A DNA stretch of 64,000 bases from CAIVPM01 sp964477265 (GCA_964477265.1 CAYZDJ010000004.1:62001-126000), one strand, 5' to 3'; counted from the first letter of the stretch, positions 52,217 to 60,825 are shown. Notes: a model not told the origin generated them from the sequence alone. Made by a program: numbers and translations.

Positions 52217-52894
52217 TTATTCGTCCAGCAAATCAGGTCTTCTTTGTCTGGTTCTTTCCAGCGACTGTTCGTAACGCCAGTCTTCAATAAGCCTTGGGTT
52301 GCCTGTTAAAAGTATTTCAGGAATTTTCCAGCCATTAAAGTTCTCTGGCCTGGTGTAAACAGGTGGTGCTAATAAATTATCCTGAAATGAATCGGTAAGA
52401 GCAGATGTTTCATCGTTCAAAACACCAGGAATAATTCTACCAACTGCATCTACAATTATTGCTGCAGCAAGTTCGCCACCACTTAATACAAAATCGCCAA
52501 CACTTATTTCTTTGGTTACATAATGGTCTCTTATGCGTTGGTCTATGCCTTTGTAGTGTCCACAAATAATTAAAATATTTCCCTTTAAGCTTAGCTGATT
52601 GGCTGTTTTCTGGTTAAATGATTCGCCATCGGGTGTTACATAAATTATCTCATCAAATTTTTGCTCTTGCTGCAATTCATCTATGGCTTTTGCCAAAGGC
52701 TCGCACATAATTACCATACCTGCACCACCACCATACTGGTAGTCGTCAATTTGGTTATGTTTATTGATTGCCCATTTGCGAATGTTGTGTACAGTAATAT
52801 TTAGCAACCCCCTTTCTCCGGCACGTTTTAAAATGCTGTGGTTAAAAGGGCTTTCCAAAAGCTCGGGAACTGCCGATAAAATATGAATATGCAT
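52217..52894 (-). CDS. trmD: tRNA (guanine37-N1)-methyltransferase
   Basis: 225 aa from the ATG at 52894. SPOUT fold with knot motifs GHYKGIDQRIRDHYVTKEISVGDFVLSGGELAA and the C-terminal YTRPENFNGWKIPEILLTGNP...W. TrmD makes m1G37 in several tRNAs, preventing +1 frameshifting. Slightly short of E. coli TrmD (255) but complete. A TACTTTTG box lies 6 nt before the ATG. Confidence 0.94.
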   Translation of the reverse strand: MHIHILSAVPELLESPFNHSILKRAGERGLLNITVHNIRKWAINKHNQIDDYQYGGGAGMVIMCEPLAKAIDELQQEQKFDEIIYVTPDGESFNQKTANQLSLKGNILIICGHYKGIDQRIRDHYVTKEISVGDFVLSGGELAAAIIVDAVGRIIPGVLNDETSALTDSFQDNLLAPPVYTRPENFNGWKIPEILLTGNPRLIEDWRYEQSLERTRQRRPDLLDE

Positions 52895-52900
52895 AGTTGA

Positions 52901-52908
52901 CAAAAGTA
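52901..52908 (-). promoter_or_regulatory. -7 box near trmD start
   Basis: TACTTTTG on the minus strand, six bases (TCAACT) before the ATG at 52894. The mRNA leader would be at most a few bases. Confidence 0.45.
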
Positions 52909-52957
52909 AAGGTAGAATGAGTCAAATGCATAGCGTAGTTAAGTAACGGCTTTAAGT

Positions 52958-54724
52958 TTATTCCTTAATAAATTTCTTAACCTCGGTTTGGTTGTTATTG
53001 TAAACAACTTTTAAGAAATAAGTACCTGTTGCAAGCTCTTTAATATCTATAATTGATTTTTCGCTTGTTGGATTTATTTGTTTTATTGTTCTGCCTAAGT
53101 AGTCAGTAATTAGTAACTCTTTGGCATTACTGCTTTCAACTGTAAGTATTGAGCTTGCAGGATTGGGATACATTTTTATACCCCCACTCCTAATTCCTAA
53201 TTCCACATTCCTAACTTCAGTATAGTTTGTTTTTCCATCATTATCTACTGCAACAATTCTGTAATACAAGGTCTTTGGGTCTTGGTCTTTGGTCTTTAGT
53301 TCATCAGTAAAGCTATACTTATTTAAGACTTTATTATTCGCATTTACACTGCCAATAGTTATAAAGTCTCTGCCATTTATAGAACGCTGAATATTAAAAT
53401 GCGAAACATTTATTTCATTTGCTGTTGTCCATGTATTTTCAATTTGCTTTTCATTGGTAACTCTTAGCTCGTAGCTAATAAATTTTAATGGCAATGGATA
53501 ATTGGTTTCAAAACATCCAAGGTCTGGATTTGCCCCATTATAAGGCAAGCTAACATTTACGCCAGCATCAATTAAATCGCTGCCTTGCACAAGGTGCATA
53601 AAGTTAATATCTGGCAGGCTTCCATCTGCTTTTCTTGGATTACGAAAACCAGCAGAATCTACACTAATAAAGTCTGCTGTACTGGTAGTAACGCCACTTT
53701 GCCAGCTATTGTTTGTTCGCACACACACGCTTCTAAACACATCTGAAGAGCCGCTGCTTAATGATATACAATTTTTAACAACCATTGTTTCGCCAGCATC
53801 AGGGTCGTTATTGTTCATTCCAAAGTTTGGCTTGTTTTTATAACCCGTGCAGTTGTATAAAATCATGCTGCCATTGTTATTGTTTTGGTCAAATCCTTTA
53901 ACCCTGTTGTATGCAGACAAGCACCTTGTTAAAGTTGCATCATGCCTTTCATTATTGCCACCCATTTTAAAGCCATTGCCATTGCCTGTGCTTGCTACAC
54001 CACTTTTTAAATATCCATTCAAAAAACACCAGCAACTGTCATAGGTTGTAGATGGATTAGTGCCTAATCCTGTGCTTAATAATCCATCCCAGCCATCATC
54101 GCTGTTTTGCCATGCACGGCAGCCTTTAAAGCTATTGCCGGTGCCCACATCAAGCTTTGCTGCAAAGCCATCGGCATTGCCATCTTTTACTGTGGCACTT
54201 GTGCTGTCTCTGTTAAAATAAGAATCGCAATTAATAATTTGATTGTTGTTGGCACCATTAGCCAATTGGCAACCAGTATCTCTGTTTTCGTAAAAATTGC
54301 ATTGGTCAATAATATTGTTTGCACCGCTGATGTGTATTCCATTATCACCAGCTTTGTAAATGTCAATACCCCTTATTGTCCAATAACTGCCACTTAAATC
54401 TATACCTCTGTTACTTGTGCTTGTAGCCATTGCACTGCCATTAATAATAGGCCTGCTATCGCCAGGATAGCCCATTAATGTAATTCGGTTTAAAGCAGTT
54501 CCGCTTTTTGAAATAGAAATTTTAGTTGTAATACTATAATTGCCACCACGCAGGTAAATTATATCTCCTGCTATAGCTTTTGATACTGCTTTGGTTATTG
54601 TTAAAAAAGGAATATTTGTAGATGTGCCCAGGTTATTGTCGTTGCCATTGGTTGCAACATAATATGTTGTGGCAAAAGAAAATTTTACAGCAAATAAAAA
54701 TACTAAAACAATTATTTTTTTCAT
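52958..54724 (-). CDS. Pectate lyase-like (PL9) parallel beta-helix protein with T9SS sorting domain
   Basis: 588 aa with signal peptide (SFAT). Residues about 20-410 form a right-handed beta-helix; the stretch GNADGFAAKLDVGTGNSFKGCRAWQNSDDGWDG (about 180-213) has the Asp cluster that binds calcium in PL9 lyases, followed by GNGFKMGGN with the candidate catalytic lysine. Then a discoidin/FN3-like adapter and a T9SS CTD (MYPNPASSILTVES...LLITDYLGRTIKQ...TGTYFLKVVYNNNQT). It probably degrades pectin-like polymers outside the cell. Activity is inferred. Confidence 0.83.
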   Translation of the reverse strand: MKKIIVLVFLFAVKFSFATTYYVATNGNDNNLGTSTNIPFLTITKAVSKAIAGDIIYLRGGNYSITTKISISKSGTALNRITLMGYPGDSRPIINGSAMATSTSNRGIDLSGSYWTIRGIDIYKAGDNGIHISGANNIIDQCNFYENRDTGCQLANGANNNQIINCDSYFNRDSTSATVKDGNADGFAAKLDVGTGNSFKGCRAWQNSDDGWDGLLSTGLGTNPSTTYDSCWCFLNGYLKSGVASTGNGNGFKMGGNNERHDATLTRCLSAYNRVKGFDQNNNNGSMILYNCTGYKNKPNFGMNNNDPDAGETMVVKNCISLSSGSSDVFRSVCVRTNNSWQSGVTTSTADFISVDSAGFRNPRKADGSLPDINFMHLVQGSDLIDAGVNVSLPYNGANPDLGCFETNYPLPLKFISYELRVTNEKQIENTWTTANEINVSHFNIQRSINGRDFITIGSVNANNKVLNKYSFTDELKTKDQDPKTLYYRIVAVDNDGKTNYTEVRNVELGIRSGGIKMYPNPASSILTVESSNAKELLITDYLGRTIKQINPTSEKSIIDIKELATGTYFLKVVYNNNQTEVKKFIKE

Positions 54725-54893
54725 GGCAAACGTAAAAACGTGAAATTAGACAAAAACCTTATCTGTAAAGGGTTTCCATGTGCAAACGATTGCAGTTTTG
54801 TGGTATATAAAATACCAGGTAGTGAAGTGTTAGCTGCTTTGCTAAAGCAAATAATCACAATAAATCTGCTTACTTTGTTGCAATCATTTTTTA

Positions 54894-56120
54894 TTGAATT
54901 TATCATACACCATAGCAAAGCGAATTGCGTTTAACAGGCAAAAATCCTTTTCAAGGTTTATTATTCGCTTGTCCATTGTTGCTACATCATTAAGCGTGTG
55001 TGTAATGATTATTGCATTTGCATTTGCCACAGGCTTTCAAAATACCATTTCAAAAAAAATATTCAGCTTTTGGGGTCACGTTCGTGTGCAGCATTACGAG
55101 CTTGGTAAAGTGACTATTTCTGAAGAATCGCCAATTAATAAAAACGATACTGTTGAAGGTATTTTAAAACAGAACAAGAACATTGTTGCTATAAATTCAT
55201 TTGCTACAAAGAGTGCCGTTATTGAAAACAAAAAAGAGATTGAAGGTGTTTTAATTAAAGGAATTGACACACGGTATGACAGCAACCAACTTAAAGAATT
55301 TATACAAAAAGGCAGGTGGCTAAACTTTAGTGATAGTAATTACAGCAAGGAGATTTTGCTAAGCAATAATGTAGCTAAACTTGTTAAAGCCAATGTTGGC
55401 GATACTATAAAGGCTGTGTTCATCAACTCGAAAGACCACACCACCAAGGCGAGGAAATTGAAGGTTGCAGGCATTTTTAAAACAGGGGTTGAGGAAATTG
55501 ATAAAACCTTTGCCATTGCAGATATAAGATTGATACAACATTTTAACGAATGGGACAGCAATAAAATTGGTGGCTACGAAGTGTTTATTAAAGATTACCA
55601 CAAAACACAGGAAGTTGCCGATAGCCTTGAGCTACCAATAATATGGAATGCCAAATCGTTGAAAAAAATTGAACCCAATATTTTTAACTGGCTTGGTGTA
55701 ATGGATACCAACAGGGATATTGTATTTTATATAATGGCAATTGTGGCTATTATAAACCTTATAACCTGTTTATTGATTCTGGTTTTGGAGCGTGTGAAAA
55801 TGGTTGGTATTTTAAAGGCATTGGGAGCAAACAATATCAGCATTCAAAAGATATTTTTATACTATGCTGCCATCATTTCTGGCGTAGGTGTAGGCATTGG
55901 CTGCCTTGCTGGTGTTGGCTTGTGCCTGTTGCAGCAGTACACGCATTTGTTTAAAATGAATGAAGAAAACTATTATGTTGCCTATGCTCCTGTAGAAATT
56001 ATCTGGTGGCATGTTGCATTAATATGTATTGTAACTTTTATACTTTGCTTTGCTGCATTAATACTGCCTACATTAATAATAAAAAAAGTAGAGCCTGTAA
56101 AGGCAATTGCGTTTAAGTAA
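54894..56120 (+). CDS. ABC transporter permease, FtsX/LolE-like
   Basis: 408 aa. One N-terminal membrane helix (LSVCVMIIAFAFATGFQN), a MacB-type periplasmic domain to about 270, then three membrane helices (MAIVAIINLITCLLILVLERVKMVGILKALGA, IFLYYAAIISGVGVGIG, WWHVALICIVTFILCFAALILP). Start is TTG at 54894; the N-terminus NLSYTIAKRIAFNRQKS fits the family and no ATG is nearby. LolC/E works with LolD in lipoprotein release; no ATPase is adjacent, so function could also be another FtsX-type exporter. Confidence 0.82.
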   Translation: MNLSYTIAKRIAFNRQKSFSRFIIRLSIVATSLSVCVMIIAFAFATGFQNTISKKIFSFWGHVRVQHYELGKVTISEESPINKNDTVEGILKQNKNIVAINSFATKSAVIENKKEIEGVLIKGIDTRYDSNQLKEFIQKGRWLNFSDSNYSKEILLSNNVAKLVKANVGDTIKAVFINSKDHTTKARKLKVAGIFKTGVEEIDKTFAIADIRLIQHFNEWDSNKIGGYEVFIKDYHKTQEVADSLELPIIWNAKSLKKIEPNIFNWLGVMDTNRDIVFYIMAIVAIINLITCLLILVLERVKMVGILKALGANNISIQKIFLYYAAIISGVGVGIGCLAGVGLCLLQQYTHLFKMNEENYYVAYAPVEIIWWHVALICIVTFILCFAALILPTLIIKKVEPVKAIAFK

Positions 56121-56189
56121 AATTTTGTGTCAGTGGCTACCCTTCATTTCGATAATAGAAAAAGCTACACAGCATCGTTAGCGTTTATT

Positions 56190-56197
56190 TATTTTTG
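56190..56197 (+). promoter_or_regulatory. -7 box of the nfu gene
   Basis: TATTTTTG, a TAnnTTTG match, 20 nt before the ATG at 56218. Confidence 0.45.
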
Positions 56198-56217
56198 CAA
56201 AAGAAAATATATTAGAT

Positions 56218-56817
56218 ATGATAACAACTGGTAATCCAATTATTAGTATTTATACAGAAATGACGCCTAATCCTGAGACAATGAAGTTTGTTGCCAACAA
56301 GCTTTTGTATCCTGGAAAAAGCATAGATTTTCAAGATGAAAGTACTGCAAACCCAAGTCCATTGGCTAAAGAATTGTTTAGCTTTCCATTTATAAAAAGT
56401 GTGTTTATTGCAAGTAATTTTATAACACTTACCAAAACTGCAGATACAGAAGACTGGCAGGATGTTATTCCTTCTATCAAGCAATTTTTAAAGGAATATT
56501 TAGAAAATGGCGGTGTTGTTGTAAATGAAGATGAAGTTGCAAAAGTGAAGCAGGAAAGCAGCAATGTGGTAAGTGCAGATGATGATGACGTGGTAAAGCG
56601 TGTTAAAGAACTTTTAGAAAACTATGTTCGCCCAGCAGTTGAAATGGATGGCGGAGCAATACAATTTAAAAGCTACCAGAATGGTGTGGTAAACCTAATG
56701 ATGCAAGGAAGTTGCAGTGGTTGCCCAAGCAGCACAGTTACTTTAAAAGCTGGTATTGAAGGCATGATGAAACGCATGATACCCGAAGTGAAAGAAGTAG
56801 TTGCAGAAGCAGAGTAG
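56218..56817 (+). CDS. NifU-family iron-sulfur scaffold (Nfu)
   Basis: 199 aa. N-terminal Nfu_N domain (1-95, SIYTEMTPNPETMKFVANKLL...FPFIKSVFIASNFITLTK), an acidic linker, then the NifU-like C-terminal domain with CxxC cluster site (GSCSGCPSSTVTLKAGIEGMMKRMIPEVKEV). It delivers Fe-S clusters to target proteins. DUF2911 follows by 33 nt. Confidence 0.92.
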   Translation: MITTGNPIISIYTEMTPNPETMKFVANKLLYPGKSIDFQDESTANPSPLAKELFSFPFIKSVFIASNFITLTKTADTEDWQDVIPSIKQFLKEYLENGGVVVNEDEVAKVKQESSNVVSADDDDVVKRVKELLENYVRPAVEMDGGAIQFKSYQNGVVNLMMQGSCSGCPSSTVTLKAGIEGMMKRMIPEVKEVVAEAE

Positions 56818-56850
56818 TAATAATTGTGAATTAAAAATCATGAATTAAGA

Positions 56851-57417
56851 ATGATTAAGATTAAATCTTGTTTTATTGCATTGTCTATATTGTTTGCAAC
56901 ATTTTCATTTGCACAAAATAAACCAACCGAATTAGATAAAAGCCCAATGGATGTAAGCTACTTACCTGCCAATTATCCATTGTTAAAATTGAATGGCAAG
57001 GCAAAAGACCAGCCCATTGCAAGGTTGCTGTATAGTCGCCCTCAAAAAAATGGCAGGGTAATTTTTGATGGTATTGTAAAGTATAATGAAATGTGGCGTT
57101 TGGGTGCAAACGAAGCAACAGAAATTGAATTTTTCAAGGCAGTTAAAATTGGTGGCAAATCCATAGCAAAAGGAAAATACACTTTGTATTGCATACCTAC
57201 TGCTGATAAGTGGACTTTAATAATTAATAAAGATAATTTTAGCTGGGGCAACTTTAATTACGATGCTAAAAAAGATGTTGTGCGAGTTGATTGCAAAGTT
57301 GAAAAAATAACAGAAGTTGCAGAATCCTTTACTGCATATTTCGATGAAAATAAAACAGGGGTTAGTTTAACCTTTATGTGGGATGATGTAAAGGTGCAAT
57401 TGCCCATAAGCTACTAA
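56851..57417 (+). CDS. DUF2911 exported protein
   Basis: 188 aa with signal peptide (FSFAQ). Shows family motifs MDVSYLPANYPLLKLNGK...ARLLYSRPQKNGRVIFDGIVKYNEMWRLGANEATEIEF and KIGGKSIAKGKYTLYCIPTADKWTLIINKD. DUF2911 is common in Bacteroidota and has unknown function. It is probably periplasmic. Co-transcription with the Nfu gene is likely. Confidence 0.82.
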   Translation: MIKIKSCFIALSILFATFSFAQNKPTELDKSPMDVSYLPANYPLLKLNGKAKDQPIARLLYSRPQKNGRVIFDGIVKYNEMWRLGANEATEIEFFKAVKIGGKSIAKGKYTLYCIPTADKWTLIINKDNFSWGNFNYDAKKDVVRVDCKVEKITEVAESFTAYFDENKTGVSLTFMWDDVKVQLPISY

Positions 57418-57515
57418 TTAGTGTTTGAAGTTTTGCAGACTAAAAAATTTATTCCCAATATTTCTTCGTTAAAAAAATAAATCTTACTTCGTACATCTAA
57501 ATCATATATGTACAA

Positions 57516-58307
57516 ATGCAGGAATTATTTACCTCCGAAAGTTTAATCAGCCTTTTGGTATTAGTTGTCTTAGAAGTGGTGCTTGGCATAGACAATGTCA
57601 TTTTTGTAAGCATCATCATGAATCGTTTGCCCAAAGACAAGCAGCCCAAAGCAAGGATTACATGGATGGTTACAGGCATTATTATTCGCTGTATTTTATT
57701 GTTTGGATTAACCTGGCTACTGGCACAAAAAGGTAAAACCCTGTTTAATTTATTTGGAAACAACTTTGATTTATCAAGCCTGATAATGCTTGGTGGCGGC
57801 TTGTTTTTAATTTATAAAACAGGCAAAGAGTTGCATCAAAAATTAGAAGGAGAGGTTGAGCATACCTATACTGGTAAAACAAAGCCATTATCATTTGGCA
57901 ATGCCGTTTTTCAAATAATGCTTATTGATTTAGTGTTTAGCTTTGATAGTATTATTACTGCTGGCGGCACTGCAAAGCATATTGAAGTAATGATTACTGC
58001 TGTGGTAATTGCAATGATTATCATGTTTATTTTCAGCCCTAAAATTTCTGCATTTATACATAAGCACCCAACATTTAAATTGCTTGCACTTAATTTTTTA
58101 ATAATGATTGGTTTTACCTTATTGGTAGAAGGCTGGAATCATGAACAAGCAGAAAAACTGCACTTAAAAAATTATGTATATTTTGCCATGGCATTTTCTT
58201 TTGTAAACGAATTGTTGAATATGAGGTTAAGAAAAAAGAATGCAAAACCTGTAGAGTTGAGAGAGCCAAAACTTAATGAAGAGAACAAAGGAGATGAAGC
58301 ACATTGA
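57516..58307 (+). CDS. TerC-family membrane protein
   Basis: 263 aa with seven hydrophobic segments. Signature VVLEVVLGIDNVIFVSIIMNRLP (17-39) and IDLVFSFDSIITAGG contain the Asp-Asn metal-binding motifs of the family. TerC proteins are linked to metal homeostasis (for example manganese) and tellurite resistance. The tail is charged and cytoplasmic. rodA follows by 85 nt. Confidence 0.88.
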   Translation: MQELFTSESLISLLVLVVLEVVLGIDNVIFVSIIMNRLPKDKQPKARITWMVTGIIIRCILLFGLTWLLAQKGKTLFNLFGNNFDLSSLIMLGGGLFLIYKTGKELHQKLEGEVEHTYTGKTKPLSFGNAVFQIMLIDLVFSFDSIITAGGTAKHIEVMITAVVIAMIIMFIFSPKISAFIHKHPTFKLLALNFLIMIGFTLLVEGWNHEQAEKLHLKNYVYFAMAFSFVNELLNMRLRKKNAKPVELREPKLNEENKGDEAH

Positions 58308-58319
58308 TAGTGATTGACA

Positions 58320-58380
58320 GAAAATTTTATTCTCTGTGTCCTTTGCGTAAAACTCTATGTATTCTCTGTGGTTAAAATAA
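58320..58380. repeat. CTGTG-type dispersed repeat
   Basis: TTCTCTGTGTCCTTTGCGTA and GTATTCTCTGTGGTTAAAA. Related phrases occur near 2810, 4015, 9115, 9240, 48260 and 60460. Confidence 0.55.
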
Positions 58381-58392
58381 TAAAATTAATTT

Positions 58393-59733
58393 ATGCGTAA
58401 AACCAATAATGTAAAAGTAAGTTCATCTATAGACTGGTTGTCTGTATGGATTTATGGCTTGCTTGTAGCTGTTGGCATTTTATGTATTTTTATGGTAGAG
58501 TATAAGCCAGAAGCCAATTTACTACAAACATTTTTAGGAGGCAAAACCAATTACAGCAAGCAGCTAATGTTTGCAGGTGTTTCAATGGTTATTGCCTTGT
58601 TTATTTTACTGGCAGACAGTAAATTTTTTACGGCATTTGCCAATTTATTTTATGCTTTTGGCGTGGTGCTTATGTTTGCAACTTTTGCCATTGGCAAAGA
58701 AATTAATGGCTCCAAAAGCTGGATTCCCTTGGGTGGTGGTTTTAATTTACAGCCAGTAGAATTGTGTAAAATATTTACTGCATTGGCATTGGCAAAATAT
58801 CTGTCAAGGCAAGAAACCAATTTTAACAATACACGGTCACAAATTATTGCAATTGGTCTAGCATTATTTCCATTATTGGTTTCTACATTGCAGCACGAGC
58901 TTGGTTTGGGCTTGGTTTACACTTCTTTTTTTATAGTAATGTATAGAGAGGGGTTGCCACCAACATTAATGATAATTGGAGCATCGGTTGGTGTGTTGTT
59001 AATTGCCTCAATTATTGTAGAGCCTAATACGCTTGCCATTGCACTTACTGTGCTTGCAGTATTACTGATTTATGTTTTAAGAAGGCAAATAAAGCGCAGC
59101 AGGTTTTTATTGCGTTGGATTTTGGGCATCTGGATTTTTTGTGTAGGCTTTCAGCGTTTTGCCGTTCCTTTTATCTTTAACAATGTTTTTAAATGTTACC
59201 AAAGCACCAGGATTTTTAATGCCTTTGGTGGCGACTATGATTGCAGTAAAAATAAAAATGTTGCCAAGGCTGGAGATAAACCAAAAAAGAAACCAGATGA
59301 TTACAATGTGAGGCAAAGTAAAATTGCAATTGGCAGTGGTGGTTTATATGGTCGTGGGTTTTTAAAAGGCACTCAAACACGTGGCAGGTATGTGCCAGAA
59401 CAACATACTGATTTTATCTTTACATCTTTGGGCGAAGCTTTTGGATTTGTAGGTTGTGCCATATTTTTAGGTATTTACCTTTTCTTTTTATTTAGAATAA
59501 TAAGAATGGCAGAACGACAAAGAAGTGCCTTTAGCAGGGTGTATGCTTATTGTGTTGCCAGCATTTTATTCTTTCATATTGCATTAAATATTTTAATGAC
59601 AATTGGCTTGTTTCCATCACCAGGTATTACCTTGCCAATGATAAGTTATGGAGGTTCATCATTAGTAACTTTTACTATTCTTATTTTTATTTTAATTCGC
59701 TTAGATGCAGACAGGCAAATGGTTTTGAGATAG
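58393..59733 (+). CDS. rodA: Rod-shape determining SEDS protein RodA
   Basis: 446 aa with about ten membrane helices. SEDS motifs: KSWIPLGGGFNLQPVELCKIF, ALFPLLVSTLQHELGLGLV, then SKIAIGSGGLYGRGFLKGTQTRGRYVPEQHTDFIFTSLGEAFGFVG, and the C-terminal GLFPSPGITLPMISYGGSSLV. PEQHTDF and KGTQ favour RodA over FtsW. RodA polymerises glycan strands of the lateral wall with a PBP2. A Lys/Asn/Pro-rich insertion before RQSKIA (about 290-310) lengthens the periplasmic loop. Confidence 0.9.
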   Translation: MRKTNNVKVSSSIDWLSVWIYGLLVAVGILCIFMVEYKPEANLLQTFLGGKTNYSKQLMFAGVSMVIALFILLADSKFFTAFANLFYAFGVVLMFATFAIGKEINGSKSWIPLGGGFNLQPVELCKIFTALALAKYLSRQETNFNNTRSQIIAIGLALFPLLVSTLQHELGLGLVYTSFFIVMYREGLPPTLMIIGASVGVLLIASIIVEPNTLAIALTVLAVLLIYVLRRQIKRSRFLLRWILGIWIFCVGFQRFAVPFIFNNVFKCYQSTRIFNAFGGDYDCSKNKNVAKAGDKPKKKPDDYNVRQSKIAIGSGGLYGRGFLKGTQTRGRYVPEQHTDFIFTSLGEAFGFVGCAIFLGIYLFFLFRIIRMAERQRSAFSRVYAYCVASILFFHIALNILMTIGLFPSPGITLPMISYGGSSLVTFTILIFILIRLDADRQMVLR

Positions 59734-59741
59734 TGATATTA

Positions 59742-60362
59742 TTATTGCTGCATTATTTGTTGAATAAAATCCAATACTTCATCTTTACCTGTTTTCTTTT
59801 CTGCACTTGTAACAAAGCTTGCAGGCAAAAACTCCCAGTTTTCTTTCATAGCATCTAAAAATGCCTTTACATTTCTGGTAACTACAGTTGGCTTTTCTTT
59901 ATCTGCTTTTGTAAAAATTAGTGCAAAAGGCAATTGCCATTCTCCAAGTTGGTTCACAAATTCTAAATCTATTTTTTGTGGTTTGTGCCTGCTATCAATT
60001 AGCACAAAAATATTTACCAGCGTCTCTCTTTTACGTAAATAATTTTCAATCATTTGCTGCCACCTGTTTCTATCGCTTTGGGCAACTTTTGCATATCCAT
60101 AACCTGGTAAGTCAACTAAAAACCAACTATTGTTTTCTTTTTTATCGTTGGTTGAAGATACAATCTCAAAATGATTTATTAACTGCGTTTTTCCTGGAGT
60201 TGATGAGGTTTTTGCCAGACTTTTTTGCCCAACCATCATATTAATTAGTGATGATTTGCCAACATTGCTACGACCAATAAAAACAAATTCTGGTTTGTTG
60301 GCATTGGGGCAAAGGTCAACACTTGGCGAAGACTTTATATATGTAGCAGTTTTTATTAGCAT
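59742..60362 (-). CDS. engB: Ribosome biogenesis GTPase YsxC/EngB
   Basis: 206 aa from the ATG at 60362. G1 GRSNVGKSSLI, G3 LVDLPGYGYAKV, G4 FTKADKEKPTV and SAEKKTGKDEVLDFI near the end. EngB acts in late large-subunit assembly. A TACTTTTG box lies four bases before the ATG, so the mRNA is probably leaderless. The longer frame (from 60410) adds no conserved residues. Confidence 0.92.
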   Translation of the reverse strand: MLIKTATYIKSSPSVDLCPNANKPEFVFIGRSNVGKSSLINMMVGQKSLAKTSSTPGKTQLINHFEIVSSTNDKKENNSWFLVDLPGYGYAKVAQSDRNRWQQMIENYLRKRETLVNIFVLIDSRHKPQKIDLEFVNQLGEWQLPFALIFTKADKEKPTVVTRNVKAFLDAMKENWEFLPASFVTSAEKKTGKDEVLDFIQQIMQQ

Positions 60363-60366
60363 TAAG

Positions 60367-60374
60367 CAAAAGTA
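60367..60374 (-). promoter_or_regulatory. -7 box four bases before engB ATG
   Basis: Minus strand TACTTTTG, spacer CTTA, then ATG at 60362. Confidence 0.5.
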
Positions 60375-60397
60375 ACCAAGTAGAAGTGCAGAAGTAT

Positions 60398-60488
60398 TTT
60401 TTTCTCGCAAAGCTGCAAAGAATAATGCAGAGCAATCAATTTATAAAATATGAATATTTCTGTGTATTCTGTGCTATCTGCGAGAAAA
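60398..60488. repeat. TTTTCTCGCA/TGCGAGAAAA inverted repeat with CTGTG core
   Basis: TTTTCTCGCA near 60398-60407 and TGCGAGAAAA near 60478-60487 face each other. Between them is ATTTCTGTGTATTCTGTGCT, which matches the 4011-4030 copy. Confidence 0.5.
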
Positions 60489-60521
60489 TAAAAAAACCTT
60501 AGCCAATTAAGACTAAGGGTT
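60485..60521 (-). terminator. Terminator of the tRNA-like RNA
   Basis: On the minus strand AACCCTTAG (60521-60513) faces CTAAGGTT (60502-60495), with one bulged base and a loop of about ten, followed by TTTTTTATTTT. It begins 7 nt after the RNA's last paired base. Confidence 0.75.
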
Positions 60522-60527
60522 TAAAAG

Positions 60528-60696
60528 CTGTAGGGGAAGGGGTCGAACCTCCACGAGGCAGTTAGCTATAGTACAAAGTTCAGTGGTCGACCCTGGTCGC
60601 TTTGTATTGCTACAAAACGGCTCTATACTACGTTTATCCTGGACTCCTCACCCTCGAGACAAGAGGGCATGTCTGCCAAAATTTCATCACCCCACA
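60528..60696 (-). ncRNA. 169-nt tRNA-like RNA with giant variable region
   Basis: On the minus strand it folds as a complete tRNA scaffold. The acceptor is TGTGGGG (60690-60696) with CCCTACA (60529-60535), discriminator G, no encoded CCA. The D arm is leucine-like (ATG-AAATTTTGGCAGA-CAT). The anticodon arm CCCTC/GAGGG has loop TTGTCTC, so the triplet is GUC. The T arm GGAGG-TTCGACC-CCTTC has the invariant TTCGA. In place of a short variable arm are 98 nt (60553-60650), closed by GAGG/CCTC and containing a TTTGTA-GCAA-TACAAA hairpin. A TATTTTG box lies four bases upstream, and a terminator follows. Not tmRNA, which has no anticodon arm. Confidence 0.65.
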
Positions 60697-60817
60697 GTAT
60701 CAAAATAAAAAACAAACTTCTTTTGTTCTTTGCTGGTGCAATGTTAAAGTAATTTCTATATTCGTTAGATAATGTCTTACAATTATTTTTAAAATATAGA
60801 TATATTTCAAAATATTA

Positions 60818-60825
60818 TATTTTTG
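60818..60825 (+). promoter_or_regulatory. -7 box of the Lrp-family gene
   Basis: TATTTTTG, 18 nt before the ATG at 60844, matches TAnnTTTG. The sequence around is nearly all A/T. Confidence 0.45.

Noticed and set aside
54740..54934. ORF in the gap before the LolE-like gene
   Set aside because: No ribosome site, overlaps the TTG start of the permease gene; shadow frame.
60528..60696. tmRNA, RNase P RNA or SRP RNA
   Set aside because: It keeps a D arm and an anticodon arm, which tmRNA lacks. RNase P core motifs and the SRP tetraloop region are not seen. Length is also wrong for RNase P.
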